A stretch of DNA of 64,000 nucleotides from Cafeteria roenbergensis (Eukaryota > Sar > Bigyra > Bicosoecida > Cafeteriaceae). The notes under the pieces were generated by a model, which made no database searches, was not told the DNA's origin, and saw nothing but the letters and a program-made list of their open reading frames with translations. The translations under genes and the position numbers were made by a program. Below are positions 50,501-62,100 of the stretch, piece after piece (position 1 is the stretch's first letter; every line of letters starts with the position of its first letter). The stretch spans positions 1,240,001 through 1,304,000 of the forward strand of contig VLTN01000001.1 of assembly GCA_008330645.1 (NCBI GenBank), in the 5' to 3' direction.

Positions 50501-53500
50501 TCGGCGGAGGAGGCGAGTCGGGCGCCGGCGCCGGCGCCGGCCCCGTAGCCGCCAGCGCTAGCCGCCCTCGCGCCGCTGGCCCCTCGCGAGCCCGGCGGCA
50601 AGCCGGCCGTGTTGGCCCCGCCGCTTGCGCCCCGGGTCCCGGTGCCGTCGCCGGACAAGGTGGGAAGGCGGGTGCGCCGCGCCGCCGCCCGCTCGGCCGC
50701 CACGGCCGGGTCGACGGCGGGCGCACGCAACGTTGCCACCGCGGCATCGCGCAGGAACGCGCGCACGGCCAGCAGCGGCACGGACACGGAGGCCGTGAAG
50801 GCCGCGCGAAGCTTGGCCGCACGGATCCGCGCAGCCTCTCGGCGGTAGGCCAGGCGCCGGCGCGCCTCCTCCAGCGCCTCCTTGCGCAGCCGTTCTGCGC
50901 GTTCCACGAGCACGGGGTCGATCTGGAGGTCGGCGTCGGCCAGCGCACGGCGCGGGTCCTCCGCGGCGGCGGCGCGCATGTCCTGCCTGATGCGAGCAAA
51001 CTCGGCGCGCAGCTCTGCGACGCGGGCACGGACGGCGTCCTTGGCCCGCTCGGCGGCGGCCTCGCGCTCGTCGGCCTCGGCGCGGAGCTTCCGCTGCTGG
51101 ATCGAGTACACGCCGCTGTCGGTGATGTCTGCCACCGACGCGCCGCCCACCAACCCTTGCCCGTCGGCGCTGCGGCCAGTTGCTGTTGCCGCGTCGTCCA
51201 GGGCCGCAACGGCCGCCTGCACCGGCTCGAAGCGCAGGGCAGGCAGCGAGGCCGCGCTCGCCGCCCCCGCCGCGCCGCTGGCACCCAGAGCGCCTCCGTC
51301 TGCAGAGGCACCACCGGACCCGCCACTGTCACCGGAGCCGGACCCGGACCCGGACCCGGGCGTGTGCGCGGCAACCGCCGAGGCGCCCGGGTGGACCACC
51401 CCGGCACCGACGTCGTCCGTGACGGGCGCAGGGTGGCTCGCGATGGCGGCGGCAGCGGCAGCCTCCGCCTCCGCAGCCTTGATCGCCTCGGCCACGTCAG
51501 GAGCGACGAGGGCATCCGGGCGAGAGGCGGTTGCAGCGCCGCCAGCAGCGCCGGCCCCGCCGCCCGCGCCCCGGCTTGCCACGGACGACCGCTTGCCGGC
51601 TCCCCCGCCCGCGGCCGCCGGGGCCCCGCTCTTGCCCCTCTCGGCAGCGCTCGCGGCGGCTTTGGCGGCGGCCGCTGCGCGGGCGCGCGCGGCATCCGCC
51701 CGGCGTCGCGACGCGTCGATGCCCTTCGCCGCAACCCCCGCGCGGGCCTCCGCCTGCCTGCGCGTGCGGTCCGGCCCATCCGCCGTGGTGCCGGCGTCCG
51801 CGGCCGCCACCGCCGCCTGCGCCACTGCCGGAAACTTGGCCCGTAGCACCACAAGCGGCCCGTCGCCGCCCCCGGCCGCGACGAAGCCGTCGCCGTCGTC
51901 GCCCTCCGCAGCCACGGCCGACACAGCCCCCGACCCGGCCCCGTCCAGCACGTCCAGAGCCAGCACTCGGCTCGGCTCCGCCACGGAGCGCAGCTGCACC
52001 CGCCCCCTGCTCGTGCCCTCCACCAGGAACATGCCTGAACGTGAAACCGCCAGAGCCGTCACGGTGTCCCCCACGCTGCCCGTCTCCGCCCACATGCCCG
52101 AAGGAGGGGCGTCGGTGCCCGCCTCGGACTGGGCGGCAGAGCCGTCGGCAGCGGCCTCGCAGCTGCAGTCGTACGTGCATAGCGCGGCCACGGACGCCGC
52201 CTCGGGCACGGGGTAGACGGGCACGCCCCTGGCCGCGGCGGCGGCCACTGCCTCCTCCTCGGCCGGGGTGTGCCACGCGGCGCTGAGGGCCGCGCCGTCG
52301 TCATCCGCAGCAGCCGCCGCGGTGGCCGGCCCTTCGGGCAGGCGCACCTCGTGGAGCACGCCCGCGCCCTCCCCCCGGAAGGCCAGGAGGAGCCGGCAGC
52401 CCACGGGCCCAGCGGCCTCCTCCGGCGAGCCGCGGGGGGGCGGGCGCTCGCGAGCCATCCACATGGCGCTCGCGCGCGCGGCAGGGCCGCGGGCTCCCTT
52501 CACCATGGCGGCTTGCTCGGCCACCGCCGCGGGGCTCACGGGCGAGAAGCACAAGGCGGACACTGCGCCGGCGGTGCGCGGCTCAAAGTCCCACACGGCC
52601 GCTCCGCCCCCAGCGCCGCGGGAGGGCGAGGCGGGGGAGCTGCTGCCTCCGGCGGTGGGCGACACTGGAGGGGAGCCGGCGCCCGCCCGCGGGGAAGCGG
52701 GGCCGAGCGGGCCACCGGCTCCCGCCGCCGCGTCGTCCTCGGCTTCCTCGGGCGGCTTGGGGACGGCCCGCGGGGGCAACGCCAGCGCCAAGCGCGTGTA
52801 GGGGAAGGGTAGCTCAAAGGTTGTGGACGTCGGGGGGAAGTCCGACGCCGAGTCCGGCAGCCGCAGGGCGCAGACGCTGCCGTCCGCGCACCCGGCCGCC
52901 ACCAGACGGCCTGCCGCCTGTGGGGCCCAGGCGACGCATCCCGGCGAGACAGCGTCCGGCAGAGCCACGAAGCCCAGCGGGACGAGGCCGCCTGCGCTGC
53001 CGCTGCCGTCCTTGTCCGCCGCCTCTGCGGGCGCTGCCGGCGAGCCTGCGCCGCTGGCTCTGCCGAAGAAGAAGAGCGTTGCATCAGCGCCGGCCGTGGC
53101 GAGGAGGGCGCCGTCGGGGGACCACGCGGCAGCAGTGATGCGACCGCTGTGCGGTTTGTGTGCCCCGGCGAGGGTGAGGGCGGTGGCCTCGGCCGCAGCC
53201 AGACGAGCGATGCGCTGCCCGCCTGCTGCTGCTGCTGCTGCTGCTGCTGAACCGCCCCCCAGCGACGGCGGGGCCGCCGCCGGCCGCGAGAGAACCCGGA
53301 GAACGCCGTCGGCGAAGCCAGCGACGAGCGAGCTTCCCGAGGGGTCGAACGCAGTCGGGGCCCAAGCCAGCGCTGACGCAGGCGCCGTGTGCCGGCGCGC
53401 CGCGACGAGGGCGCCTGCGGCGTAGTCCCACACCCTCACCAGGCCGTCCTCGCCCGCAGAGGCGGCGAAGCGAGCTGAGGGGCACAGCGAGGCCGCCCGG

Positions 53501-55415
53501 ACGGGCCCCCCGTGGCCTGCGAGAAGCAGAGTCCATTTGGAGGCCGCCCCGTCGGGCACCCAGCCAGAGCCCTCGCCCGCGTCTGCGGGAGCGCCGGCGA
53601 CGTCCAGCCGCCACAGCGCGCCGCCGCTGTCCAGCACCAGCCAGGAGCCGCACTCCCCGTTCACCGCGTCGCTCTCTCCGCCGCAGAGCGGGCGGCTGTC
53701 CAGCAGTAGCTCCGCTGCCGCCTCCTCCGCTGCGGCCTCCTCGGCTGCGGCAGCCGCCGCTGCGCCGCCCGCCTGCTCACCCGCCTTGCCGCCTGCGGCT
53801 GTGGCCTCCTTCTCCTCTCCCTCATCCTCCTCCTTCTTCTCCCCCTCGCTGTCCCCGTCCCCCTCGGACTCCTTGGCGTCCTCGTCGCTGGCCTTGCGCT
53901 CAGCGTCCGCGGCCGCAGCTCCGCCGCCTGCGGCGCTCCGTGCCGCGGCGGCGCCCGGGGCCGCGGCTTTGCCTTTCCTCGCCTGCTCTGCCGCGGCGAC
54001 CAGCCTCCCTCGCTCTGCCGCGGTGGCCGCAATCTCTGCCGCCGTCTCCACCCGAAGCATCGCTACAACTCCGGGCCTCGCTGCGGCCTCGCCCCCGCCG
54101 TCCGCCGCGGGGCAGGGCACGCGCGCCTCGCACATGCACTTGAGGGGGAGAACTTCGCCCCCCTCGCCGCCCTCCGCCTCCTCAACGGGCAGAGCCGGCC
54201 ACCAGCGCACGGCGCCGTCCTCGCCGCCCGTGACGAAACAGCCGGAGCCCCGGTCAAGCACCACGGCGCCCACGTCGCCGTCGTGCGCCGGGCCCCCGTC
54301 CTCGCGCGCGCACGTCAGCTTGATGAAGCCGCCCTCCCAGAGCAGCAGCCGGCCAGCCTCGCTGCCCGACACCACCTTGCCGTCCGGCATCTCGGCGAAC
54401 GCGGTCACGTCGCTGAGGTCCACGCGGCCAAACTTTCCGATGACGCCCTGCAGCTTGAGGCCCGTGAAGGTCTGCGCCATGCGCCAGAATCGGATGTGGC
54501 CCGTGCCGGACGTGGTCAGCCTGCCTGCGTCGGACTGGCTGAACCGGACGGTGAACACGTCCTGCGCAAAGGCCTTGGCCTTGAGCAGGAGCCGCTCGCT
54601 GGACCAGTCCCACACTGCCAGCAAGAAGTCGGGGGCGGCGCCCACTGTGGCGAGGCGGCTCCCGTCGGGGCTGAAGGCCAGGTGCGCGAACGACCGCTCC
54701 GTGCCGCCACGCAGGACGCGCCGCACGCAAAGCCCGGGCCACTCGTACAAGTACACAGCAGGAGCGCCGGTGGACGGCGCAGCGCGCTCGGCCACGGCCA
54801 GCAACGACCCAGCCGGGTGAACGGCAATCGCTCCGATGCCCCTGCCGTCGTGGGACGGCAGCAGCCGCGCCTCCAAGGTCTCAACGTCTGCGGTGCATGG
54901 CGGGCCAGCAGCGACAACAGCAAAGCAGCAGGATGGCGGGGCGCCCTCTCCAAGCCGGTGGGAGCGGCGGGAAGCACCAGGCCCCGCGGAAAGCGCGCCC
55001 CGCACACGCCACAGGGCAACGGCCAGCAGAGGCCGGCATCGGCGCCTGGCGCGATTCGGGCTTGCCAGGCTGCCCAGGCTGGCTGCGACCCGCTCAGCCA
55101 AGGGCGCCGCATCCCGTGGCTGCAGCTCGCGGGGGCGGTGCAGCTGGCGGCGTCGGCCAGCGCTGGCGGGCGGCGGATGCAGGTCGCTGAGGGCCAATTC
55201 TGCAACGCACCGATAATCACGACCAGGCTCCCGGAGACAACAACCGCGTGGGAGCCCCCGCCCAGCATCTGCAGGTTATTCTTCTTGCAGAATGCGGCGC
55301 CGAGGACAGCATGGACCCCCACGTTGTCGCGCCGCAGTTCGCGCGGCAGCAGCGGGCGGGCCAGCGCCAGCTCGCTGTACACGCGCTCATCCTTGAGCAG
55401 CGAAGCCACCTCCAT
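47572..55415 (-). CDS. CFAP44: CFAP44 (WDR52) cilia- and flagella-associated protein (2 exons)
   Basis: Axonemal protein of the CFAP43/44 tether complex, which holds inner dynein I1/f motor heads and is needed for flagellar beating. Model: exon 1 55415-55211 and exon 2 54887-47572, 2,506 aa. Donor GTGCGT, acceptor CGCAG, phase 1; the junction gives VVIIGDVETLEARLL, the expected first WD strand. N-terminal WD40 repeats include GRGIGAIAVHPAG, RLTTSGTGHIRFWRMAQTFT and the CFAP44-typical LPDGKVVSGSE-like block (MPDGKVVSGSEAGRLLLWEG). An acidic Lys/Glu/Ala linker interrupts the propellers. The C-terminal half is mainly coiled coil with YDRVLELRGQRLDQED and PVAVPLRIQQLVV, a CFAP44 hallmark. A poly-Ala-coding GCA tract lies at 53224-53249. 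The gene implies a motile flagellum at some life stage. Confidence 0.93.
53224..53249 (-). repeat. CTG/CAG trinucleotide tract in CFAP44 (poly-Ala)
   Basis: About eight to nine CTG units on the + strand, read as GCA (Ala) by CFAP44 in the linker between WD repeats. Confidence 0.85.
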
Positions 55416-55741
55416 TGCGCCGCTCCGCACTAGCTCGCGCAGGACAGGCGTGCCTCGCGCGCGTGTCCTGGGCTTGCGCGCACGGCTCGCTGTGCCTTGC
55501 GGCTGCGCCAGGCTCCGATGCCGCTCCGCTCACAGCAGCGGCGACGGCTGGCCGGGTTGGCAGAGCCCGCCTCGGTATGCATGGGCCGACTGCCCGCTCT
55601 CCACGCACGCTAGCTCTCAGAAACGACCAGGCAGGCGGAGGGAGGCACCCGCGGCGACCAGCAGCCGCTGCGCCTCAGCCTGGAGGCGTGCTCTCGCCCA
55701 GCTGCAGGGGCGGACGAGCCGTGCTCCCGCAAAATGAGAGC

Positions 55742-55746
55742 AAAAA
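55742..55746 (-). terminator. RNA polymerase III terminator of the tRNA gene
   Basis: Five A on the + strand, read as TTTTT on the tRNA strand, six bases after the mature tRNA 3' end. A T-run of this kind is the standard Pol III stop. Confidence 0.85.
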
Positions 55747-55752
55747 GACAAT

Positions 55753-55825
55753 TACTCGAACCGGGTCTCGATCCCGGGACTTCCACATTATCAGTGTGAC
55801 GCGCTACCGACTGTGCCATCCGAGC
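55753..55825 (-). tRNA. trnI-GAU: tRNA-Ile (anticodon GAU)
   Basis: A 73-nt cloverleaf on the minus strand. Acceptor 7 bp (G1-U72 and G6-U67 wobbles), D-stem GCAC/GCGC with one A-C mismatch, D-loop with G18-G19, anticodon stem TCACA/TGTGG, loop CTGATAA with anticodon GAT, 5-nt variable loop, T-stem CCGGG/CCCGG, discriminator A. CCA is not encoded, as expected for a nuclear gene. The internal A box (TGGCACAGTCGG) and B box (GATCGAGAC) match Pol III consensus. There is no intron. The T-loop is ATCGAGA, with A54 and A60 in place of the usual T54; this A54/A60 pair is otherwise a mark of eukaryotic initiator tRNA. Eukaryotes more often read Ile codons with AAU (inosine). It sits in the gap between CFAP44 and the 2.4-kaa gene. 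Confidence 0.9.
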
Positions 55826-56194
55826 AGGTGGAGACTTGGCGCATTTCCGTATATCTAACAGAAAGCTTCTTTAGGTGGGAGCGGACTAGCCGGCTCTCTG
55901 TGATGTTTCTCCGTTGTGCACCGTCTCAGACTTGCCGAGGTCGAGAACAAGCACACAGAGACCCTTCACACGCAAGGCCAGGGCCTGAGAGGAGGCGCCT
56001 CGGCCACCGAGCGTGGCAGCTCGAGGCGGTGCTGCAGCTCGAGGCGGGGGGCGCACGCGCCCGGGGGCAGCCCTTCTCGCGTGGCCCGGCGGAAATGGGG
56101 TGGGTGGAGCAGGTTCAGGGCAGGCAAGCAAACAGCAGACCACTGCACGCACTTGAACGACGCGCGAGACCTACTCGCAAAAGGGAGTTGCATC

Positions 56195-59100
56195 TCAGGA
56201 TGCGGGCTTCCTGGCTGTGCGGACCACGGCACCGTGCTCTGGGGTGGCCACGAGAACCGCGAACTTGCGGACGCGATCGAGGGCGTCGGTGGAGACGCTG
56301 GCGTAGTCTGCCACGCCCGTTGCGCTGGTGTAGCAGTCCTTGAAGAAGAAGGCGTCCGAGTCGGAGCCTCCGTCCGTGCAGCTGCCGAAGACCTTGACGT
56401 ACGCGCGGGCGATGGGGCGGCCATCCGATGAGCGAGTCACGCGAACGCGGCCTGCCGACTCCATCAGCTCCACGTCAAGCGAGGCTGCAAAGAAGGTCAC
56501 GGCCGCGCGCTTGCCTCCCGCCACGGCCTCGATCAGCAGGTTCGACCCGACGCTCGTATCCACAGGAACAACCTCCTCGCGCATGGAGGCGCCGCCAGCA
56601 GCGCGCACGTCCACTGTGACCGACTTGTTGGGGCGCACGAAGGCGAACCCGCCGCTGGAGGAGCCCGAGTTTCCGGCGCCCGCCGACGTGAAGGGCTTGG
56701 TGGAGAAGAGCAGCTCCACGTCCATGCAGTAGTAGCGCAGCTCCACGGACTGCACGTTGGCGGCCACGATACGGAGGCTGGCGTCGCTGCCCGCGCCCTT
56801 GGTCAGCTCCATGTCCAGCGTGGGCTCGCCGCCCGCCGCCCCGGCCTGCTGGGCCTCGCGCAGCAGCTCCGAGCCCAGGTCCTCGTCGCGCTCCCCGGGG
56901 GCCGTGCCGCCCTTGCTGGACGACTGCCCGGCCTTGCCGGCCCGGGACCCGCTGCCCGACGCGGCCTCCTCCTCGGCAAGGTCGAGCTCTGCCAGCTGGG
57001 AGCGGACCGCGGCGAACTTGGCCGCCCACCTGGGCACCGGGTACGCGGCGTACGCCTCAGCCACGCGCCGCGCCACCGCCAGTCCGCCCTCTGGCGCGAA
57101 GAAGTCAATGTACGCGGCCATGTAGTCGTAGGCCAGCGCGCACCACGAGGCCGAGCCAGCGGACGGGGCGCTGCCGCCCGCGCCAGCGGCAGCGGCCGCC
57201 GCGGCTCCGCTGCCGTCGCCGCTGCCCCCCACAGCGGCGCAGCCTGCGGGCGCCTGGACCAAGGCGAAGTGCCTCTGGGCCTCCTCCACGCGGTCCTGCA
57301 GCAGCAGGTGGTACACGAGCGCGAGCCTCTCCGCGGCGGTCACGGAATCGGCCGGGGCGTGCATGAGCGTGGCGAGGAGGCGGCGGTACTGCGCGGCCAC
57401 GGCCTGGTTGGCGATGCGGCGCTCCTCCCCCAGGCGGTGTGCGCGCGCGTTGACAAGGGGGGCGTACTCGAGGTGCTCGTACAGGCCAGAGGCAGCCATG
57501 TCGCTGTCGCCCAGGACGGAGCCGCCTGGCTCCGACGATGTGAGGGCAGCGACCGAGTTGCCGGTGACACCGACGCCGATCTCCGACGCCATGGCCAGCA
57601 GCGGGCTGGAGAAGCGAGGCTCGAGCAGGCCGCTGATGCGCGAGAAGCCGCCGTCCGTGTGCATGGCGTACTCGGCCATGCCCTGCAGGTCCTTGTGCTT
57701 GAACGCGTAGCCGAACACGGCGGCGTCCCACTCGCAGCGGGCCCGCAGCGCGGCCGTGATGGCCTTGTAGGCGGGCTCCTCCGCGCAGCGCCACGCGACG
57801 TCGGAGAGCGTCACGCCGTTCACCTGCAGGTTGGACGTCGACAGGTAGGCGATGCACTCCTCGAGAGGGCTCTCGTTCGCGATGTACTCCCACGACGTCT
57901 TGTCCACCACGGTGAGGGCCGTGACGACACGCAGCTCGGCCGGCGCGGCGTGCGCCTCCAGGGCCTCCCCTGCCGACACATGGGCCGGGAACATGCTGAA
58001 GGCGCCGAGGAAGGGGAAGTAGAAGCGGAACTCCAGCGTGCGAGTCTGGTATGCAGAGAGCCGAATGTCACGAGTGCGCGTGACGAAGCCGGCCTCGGTG
58101 GGGAGGGCACCTTGCGGGATCTGCAGGAGCACGCGGAGGTCGCGAGACGAGGAGGACACGTTGGTGACCACGACCTGCGCCCCGTACACCTTGTTCCGGA
58201 GGAACTCTCCCGTCTCCAGGTACTTCTCTGTCACGGAGCCGTCGGCCTCGGTGCGCGAGCGGTCCTGCGGGTCGAAGAAGTTCTGGCCGACGAGCACTCT
58301 CGCCGCGGCGGGGGCCTCAGCCTCGGAGATGTCCACCTTGAAGAGCACCAGGGGGGACGCGGTGGCGCCGTAGACGAGCTTGCCCCTGCCCGCCACCACA
58401 GAGGACGGCGATGGCATGGCGAAGGGGAGTGCCAGCACCGCCACGGCCGCGAGGACCTCGTTGATGTTGCCCGTGGCCTCGGCGAAGTGCGAAGACACAA
58501 ACGCAGAGCCATCGGCCCTGGCCTGGTGTGCGGCAAAGTCTGCCCAAAAGGGGCTGTCCGTGACCAGGCCCTTCTCGCGGCCCTGGCCGGCGCGGACGCG
58601 CCAGTAGTGCGTCTCGGCCAGCTCTTCGGTCTTGTCCACGGCCCGGAACATCTGGCGGCGGCGGCGGGACACTGCGGCCAGCTCCACTGTCTCCTGCTCG
58701 TCGTAGTCGTAGGCGCTGGCGATGGCCATGTCTCCCATTGCCGCACCAATGCAGTCGTCCACCTCTGCATATGCATCCATCGGCTCTGCCGCCGCGCAAG
58801 CGAAGCTCCTTGCAGGTGCCGCCGCGAAATCTGCTTCCACTGCCTTCCCCGAGCGCCTGGACCTGGCCATGGGCATGGCGGCACCGCGGCGAGCCATGGA
58901 CGGAGCTGCAGCCATCTGGGCCGCAAATGCTGGCGCCGAGGGCACCGGGCGCGGCATCTCCGCGGCTTTCGATGCAGCCTTAACCCTGTCCTCGCCAGTG
59001 TCCTCGAGGGAGTTGGAAGAAATGGCTGCATTGAACACAGCCTCCATGCGAGCCGGCGAGAGCTTGCGGCGCAAGGCGCGGTCGCGAGAGAAGGCGTCGC

Positions 59101-62100
59101 CACCAGCAGCCCCCGCCGCTCTGCCGGCAAGCAGAGCGCGCTCAAGCGCGTTGAGGAGAGCGTACCGCCCTGGCGCGGCAAAGGGCGCAAGGTCGTGGCC
59201 GAGCACAAAGTGGTCGATGAAGGTCTTGGACCGCTTGCAGGCCACAAAGGGCGCCACGACGGAGTCGAACCAGGCGCGGTCCTTGAAGTAGAGGAAGAGG
59301 TTCACCTCGTGGCAGGCGTACTTGGAGTACAGGCGGCGGCGCTCCGGCTCGTCCGTGGCGTGCCACCGGCCCAGCCACGAGAACTCGCCCAGCACGCGGC
59401 CGTCCCCGCTCAGCGTGGCCATGAGCCGCAGCGCCTTGTCCACTGTGCCGTACTCCTCCGCTTGAGTGTCCGACGCTGCCGTGAGCGTTGCGTCTTCGCC
59501 CGGCTGCAGCGTGACCACGGCCTTGGTCTGCACGAAGTGCTTGGTCGTGTCCAGGGGCTCCTGCAGCGTCAGGTCGCGGTAGCAGCGGCGCAGCGGCGCG
59601 GAGCCGGACGTGTTCAGAGGCTCGCCCGCGTCGCCGGGCACCACCGCAGACGCCGTGGCACAGGTGAATCCGTCGGCAAACACCACCAGCACCGACGCCC
59701 CAGACGCGCGCAGGTTGGCGCAGACATCGCCCTCTCCGGCGAACAGGGAGTCCATCGGCAGCGAAATCAGGCCGTCCGGCCCGGGTCGCAGGTTGGAGAG
59801 GGTGACAGCGGGGCCGGAGAGCATGTCGAAGCAGGCCTCGCCGTCCGCCGTGCTGGGAGCGCTGCCGCCGCCACCACCACCACCAGCACGACGGCCACGG
59901 CGCATGCTGGCTCCTGCCATGGCGCGCTTGCTTCGCCTGCTCCCGCTCGCCTGCACGTCTGCAATGTTCCTGGACTCGAAGGACTCGCCGTCGCGGGCCG
60001 TCTGCTCGTCGGAGGTGGTCGTCCGCTGTGCCCACGGCGTATTCAAGAGGCTGGGCCGCGGGAGCGAGTTCCCCGGGAACACCGTGGCTCCCTGGCGTGC
60101 GAGGACGTACGCGTGCTCCTCGCCAAGCCTGGCCGGCCTCAGGTAGGCGCTCTTGGCCCGCGGGGCGCTGGTCTCGAACGACCGCTCCAGGGCGTCAAGG
60201 CCCACTGCGCCCAGATCCTGGCCGAACGCGTCCAGCTGGCCGTCGTAGCCAAAGTGGCCCACGAAGACGTGCACGCGGCCGCCAGCGGACTTGGAGTCCG
60301 GACGCACTCCGCCGGCTGTGCGAATGGTGAGGCCCTCGTCCGAGACGTCCACCGAGACGATGCGGGTGGGGGACACGCGCGGAAGGGCGACGAAGCGGCC
60401 CGCGTCGGCCAGCAGCTGGAGGCTGGCAGAGCCCTCGTCTGCAACGCCAGCGGCAGCGGCAGCAGCCGCAGCAGCAGCAGAGACAGCCCCAGCGGCGGGT
60501 GCCACGGTAATGGCGAGGCTCTGCAGGTCACCGGTGGCGAGGGGTTCGCTCGAGCGAGTGAGGAGCGCGTACCGGCCGGCCGTGAGCCCAGAAGCCACCA
60601 GCGCGGCCTGGGAAGCGTCGAATCGGAGGCACTCGGCTGTGACGTCGTCGCGGATCACGAAGCCGGCCAGGCCAGGGGCGCCGCCGAGAGGGGAGGGCTG
60701 GGCGCGGCGTGGGGCCTCCGCCACGCGGAAAAGGCGGGCGCGCCCGACCCCGGTTTCCCCCGCGGCGAGGGCGTGTGGAAAGACTACCTGCTCTGCCTCG
60801 CCCTCGACGGCCCACGCGCTCGTTGGGACCGTGTTCGACCGCTCAGGCCCGATCGAGAAGGACGCGCTAAAGACGGCCGCGTCGCGGGAACGGACGCTGA
60901 TGCTCGCCACGTTGGGCAGGACGCCCAGGGCGACGCAGCCGTCCTCGCCTGTCGCCATCTCCTGGGTGAAGGTCCTGCTTGTGAAGGTGTTGGCGACCGT
61001 CACGGACAGGGGGGCGTTCTGCACCGGCTCGCCGGTCTTGCCAAGCACGAAGATGCGGTATCCGTCCACGGCCTGGCGCAGGAAGACGTCGGCGGTGCTG
61101 GGAGAGGTCTCGATGCGGTTCACTGCGACGGAGTGTGACTGGGAGAGCTTCTGCTTCGCTCCCGTGTGGGCAACCTCGATCGAGCACTGCAGGCGGAACG
61201 ACAGCGAACGCAGTCGGTTGGGCACCGCGAAGGACACGGCATGCTCCTCGCCCGAGGACAGGGCGATGTCCCGCCACACGCGAGTGGCCTCGGTGCCCTC
61301 CACGTCCGTGCTGACGACGGTGAGCGTCACGTCCTCGAGGCGCTCGAGCGGGGAGGGGGCCATGCGCCCCGTGGAGCCGGAGAGGTAGAGGCGGGGGCGG
61401 ATCAGCAGCGTCGCGTTGCGGTTGTCGCGGACGATGGCTTGGCGGTCGAGCGCCCAGCCGCAGTCCAGCTCGAAGGACTCGCGCTCGTGCGTGAAGGAGT
61501 GCAGGCTGCTGAAGGACCAGTCAGCGGGGGCGCCAGCAGAAGAGGCGGCTGCGGCGTCCTCGGCCTCGGGGTTGAGCGTGACCACGATGGTCTTGGTGGC
61601 CGGGGTCGCGCCGGTGAAGGGGATGACGATCTGGCTGCCTGCGTTGGAGTTTCGGGCGGCCTCGTCGGCAAAGGAGGCAGGGTGCTCCACGGCCTCGCTG
61701 CGGAACTCGCTGCCGTTCATCCAGATGGACACGCGGTCAGCGGGGACGGGGCGGTTCAGCTCGTCCAGCACGCGGAACGAGTGGCCTGCGGCCGTGATGG
61801 CGCTCACCACGCGCAGGGCGCCCTTGCGGATGATGCAGCGGGCGCACTTGCCCCCTCCGACCACCTCCAGCACCCAGACCCCGCGACGGGTCTCCGCCAG
61901 CGCCGGCAGCGCGATGGTCTCCACGGTGCGCTGGAAGGGGCTGCGGTCGAACGCGCGGTCCTCCACAACAGCGGGCACCAGCCCCTGGAGCTCCATGTCA
62001 GTGCGAAGTTCGGCGCCCGTCTCCCTGTAGATGGCGGTCGTGTTGAGCTCGAAGAGCGAGATCTTGAGGCTGTCCACGCCCTTGACCTGCAGGTGTACGA

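Larger units (their letters stand above)
55416..56194. other. Intergenic region carrying the tRNA gene
   Basis: About 780 bp between the CFAP44 start and the stop of the next minus-strand gene. Apart from the tRNA-Ile gene and its terminator, no gene was recognised. The CFAP44 promoter should lie in 55416-55740. Short frames over the tRNA are artefacts. Confidence 0.5.

Noticed and set aside
48610-51846. 1,078-aa + strand frame opposite CFAP44
   Set aside because: Shadow of the CFAP44 coding strand, which has strong family motifs.
55610-55819. Short protein overlapping the tRNA gene
   Set aside because: Translation of the tRNA cloverleaf; a well-known type of annotation artefact.
57269-61138. 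1,289-aa + strand frame opposite the 2.4-kaa gene
   Set aside because: Arg/Gly/Val-rich, no domain; the minus strand has the structured protein with proper splice junctions.
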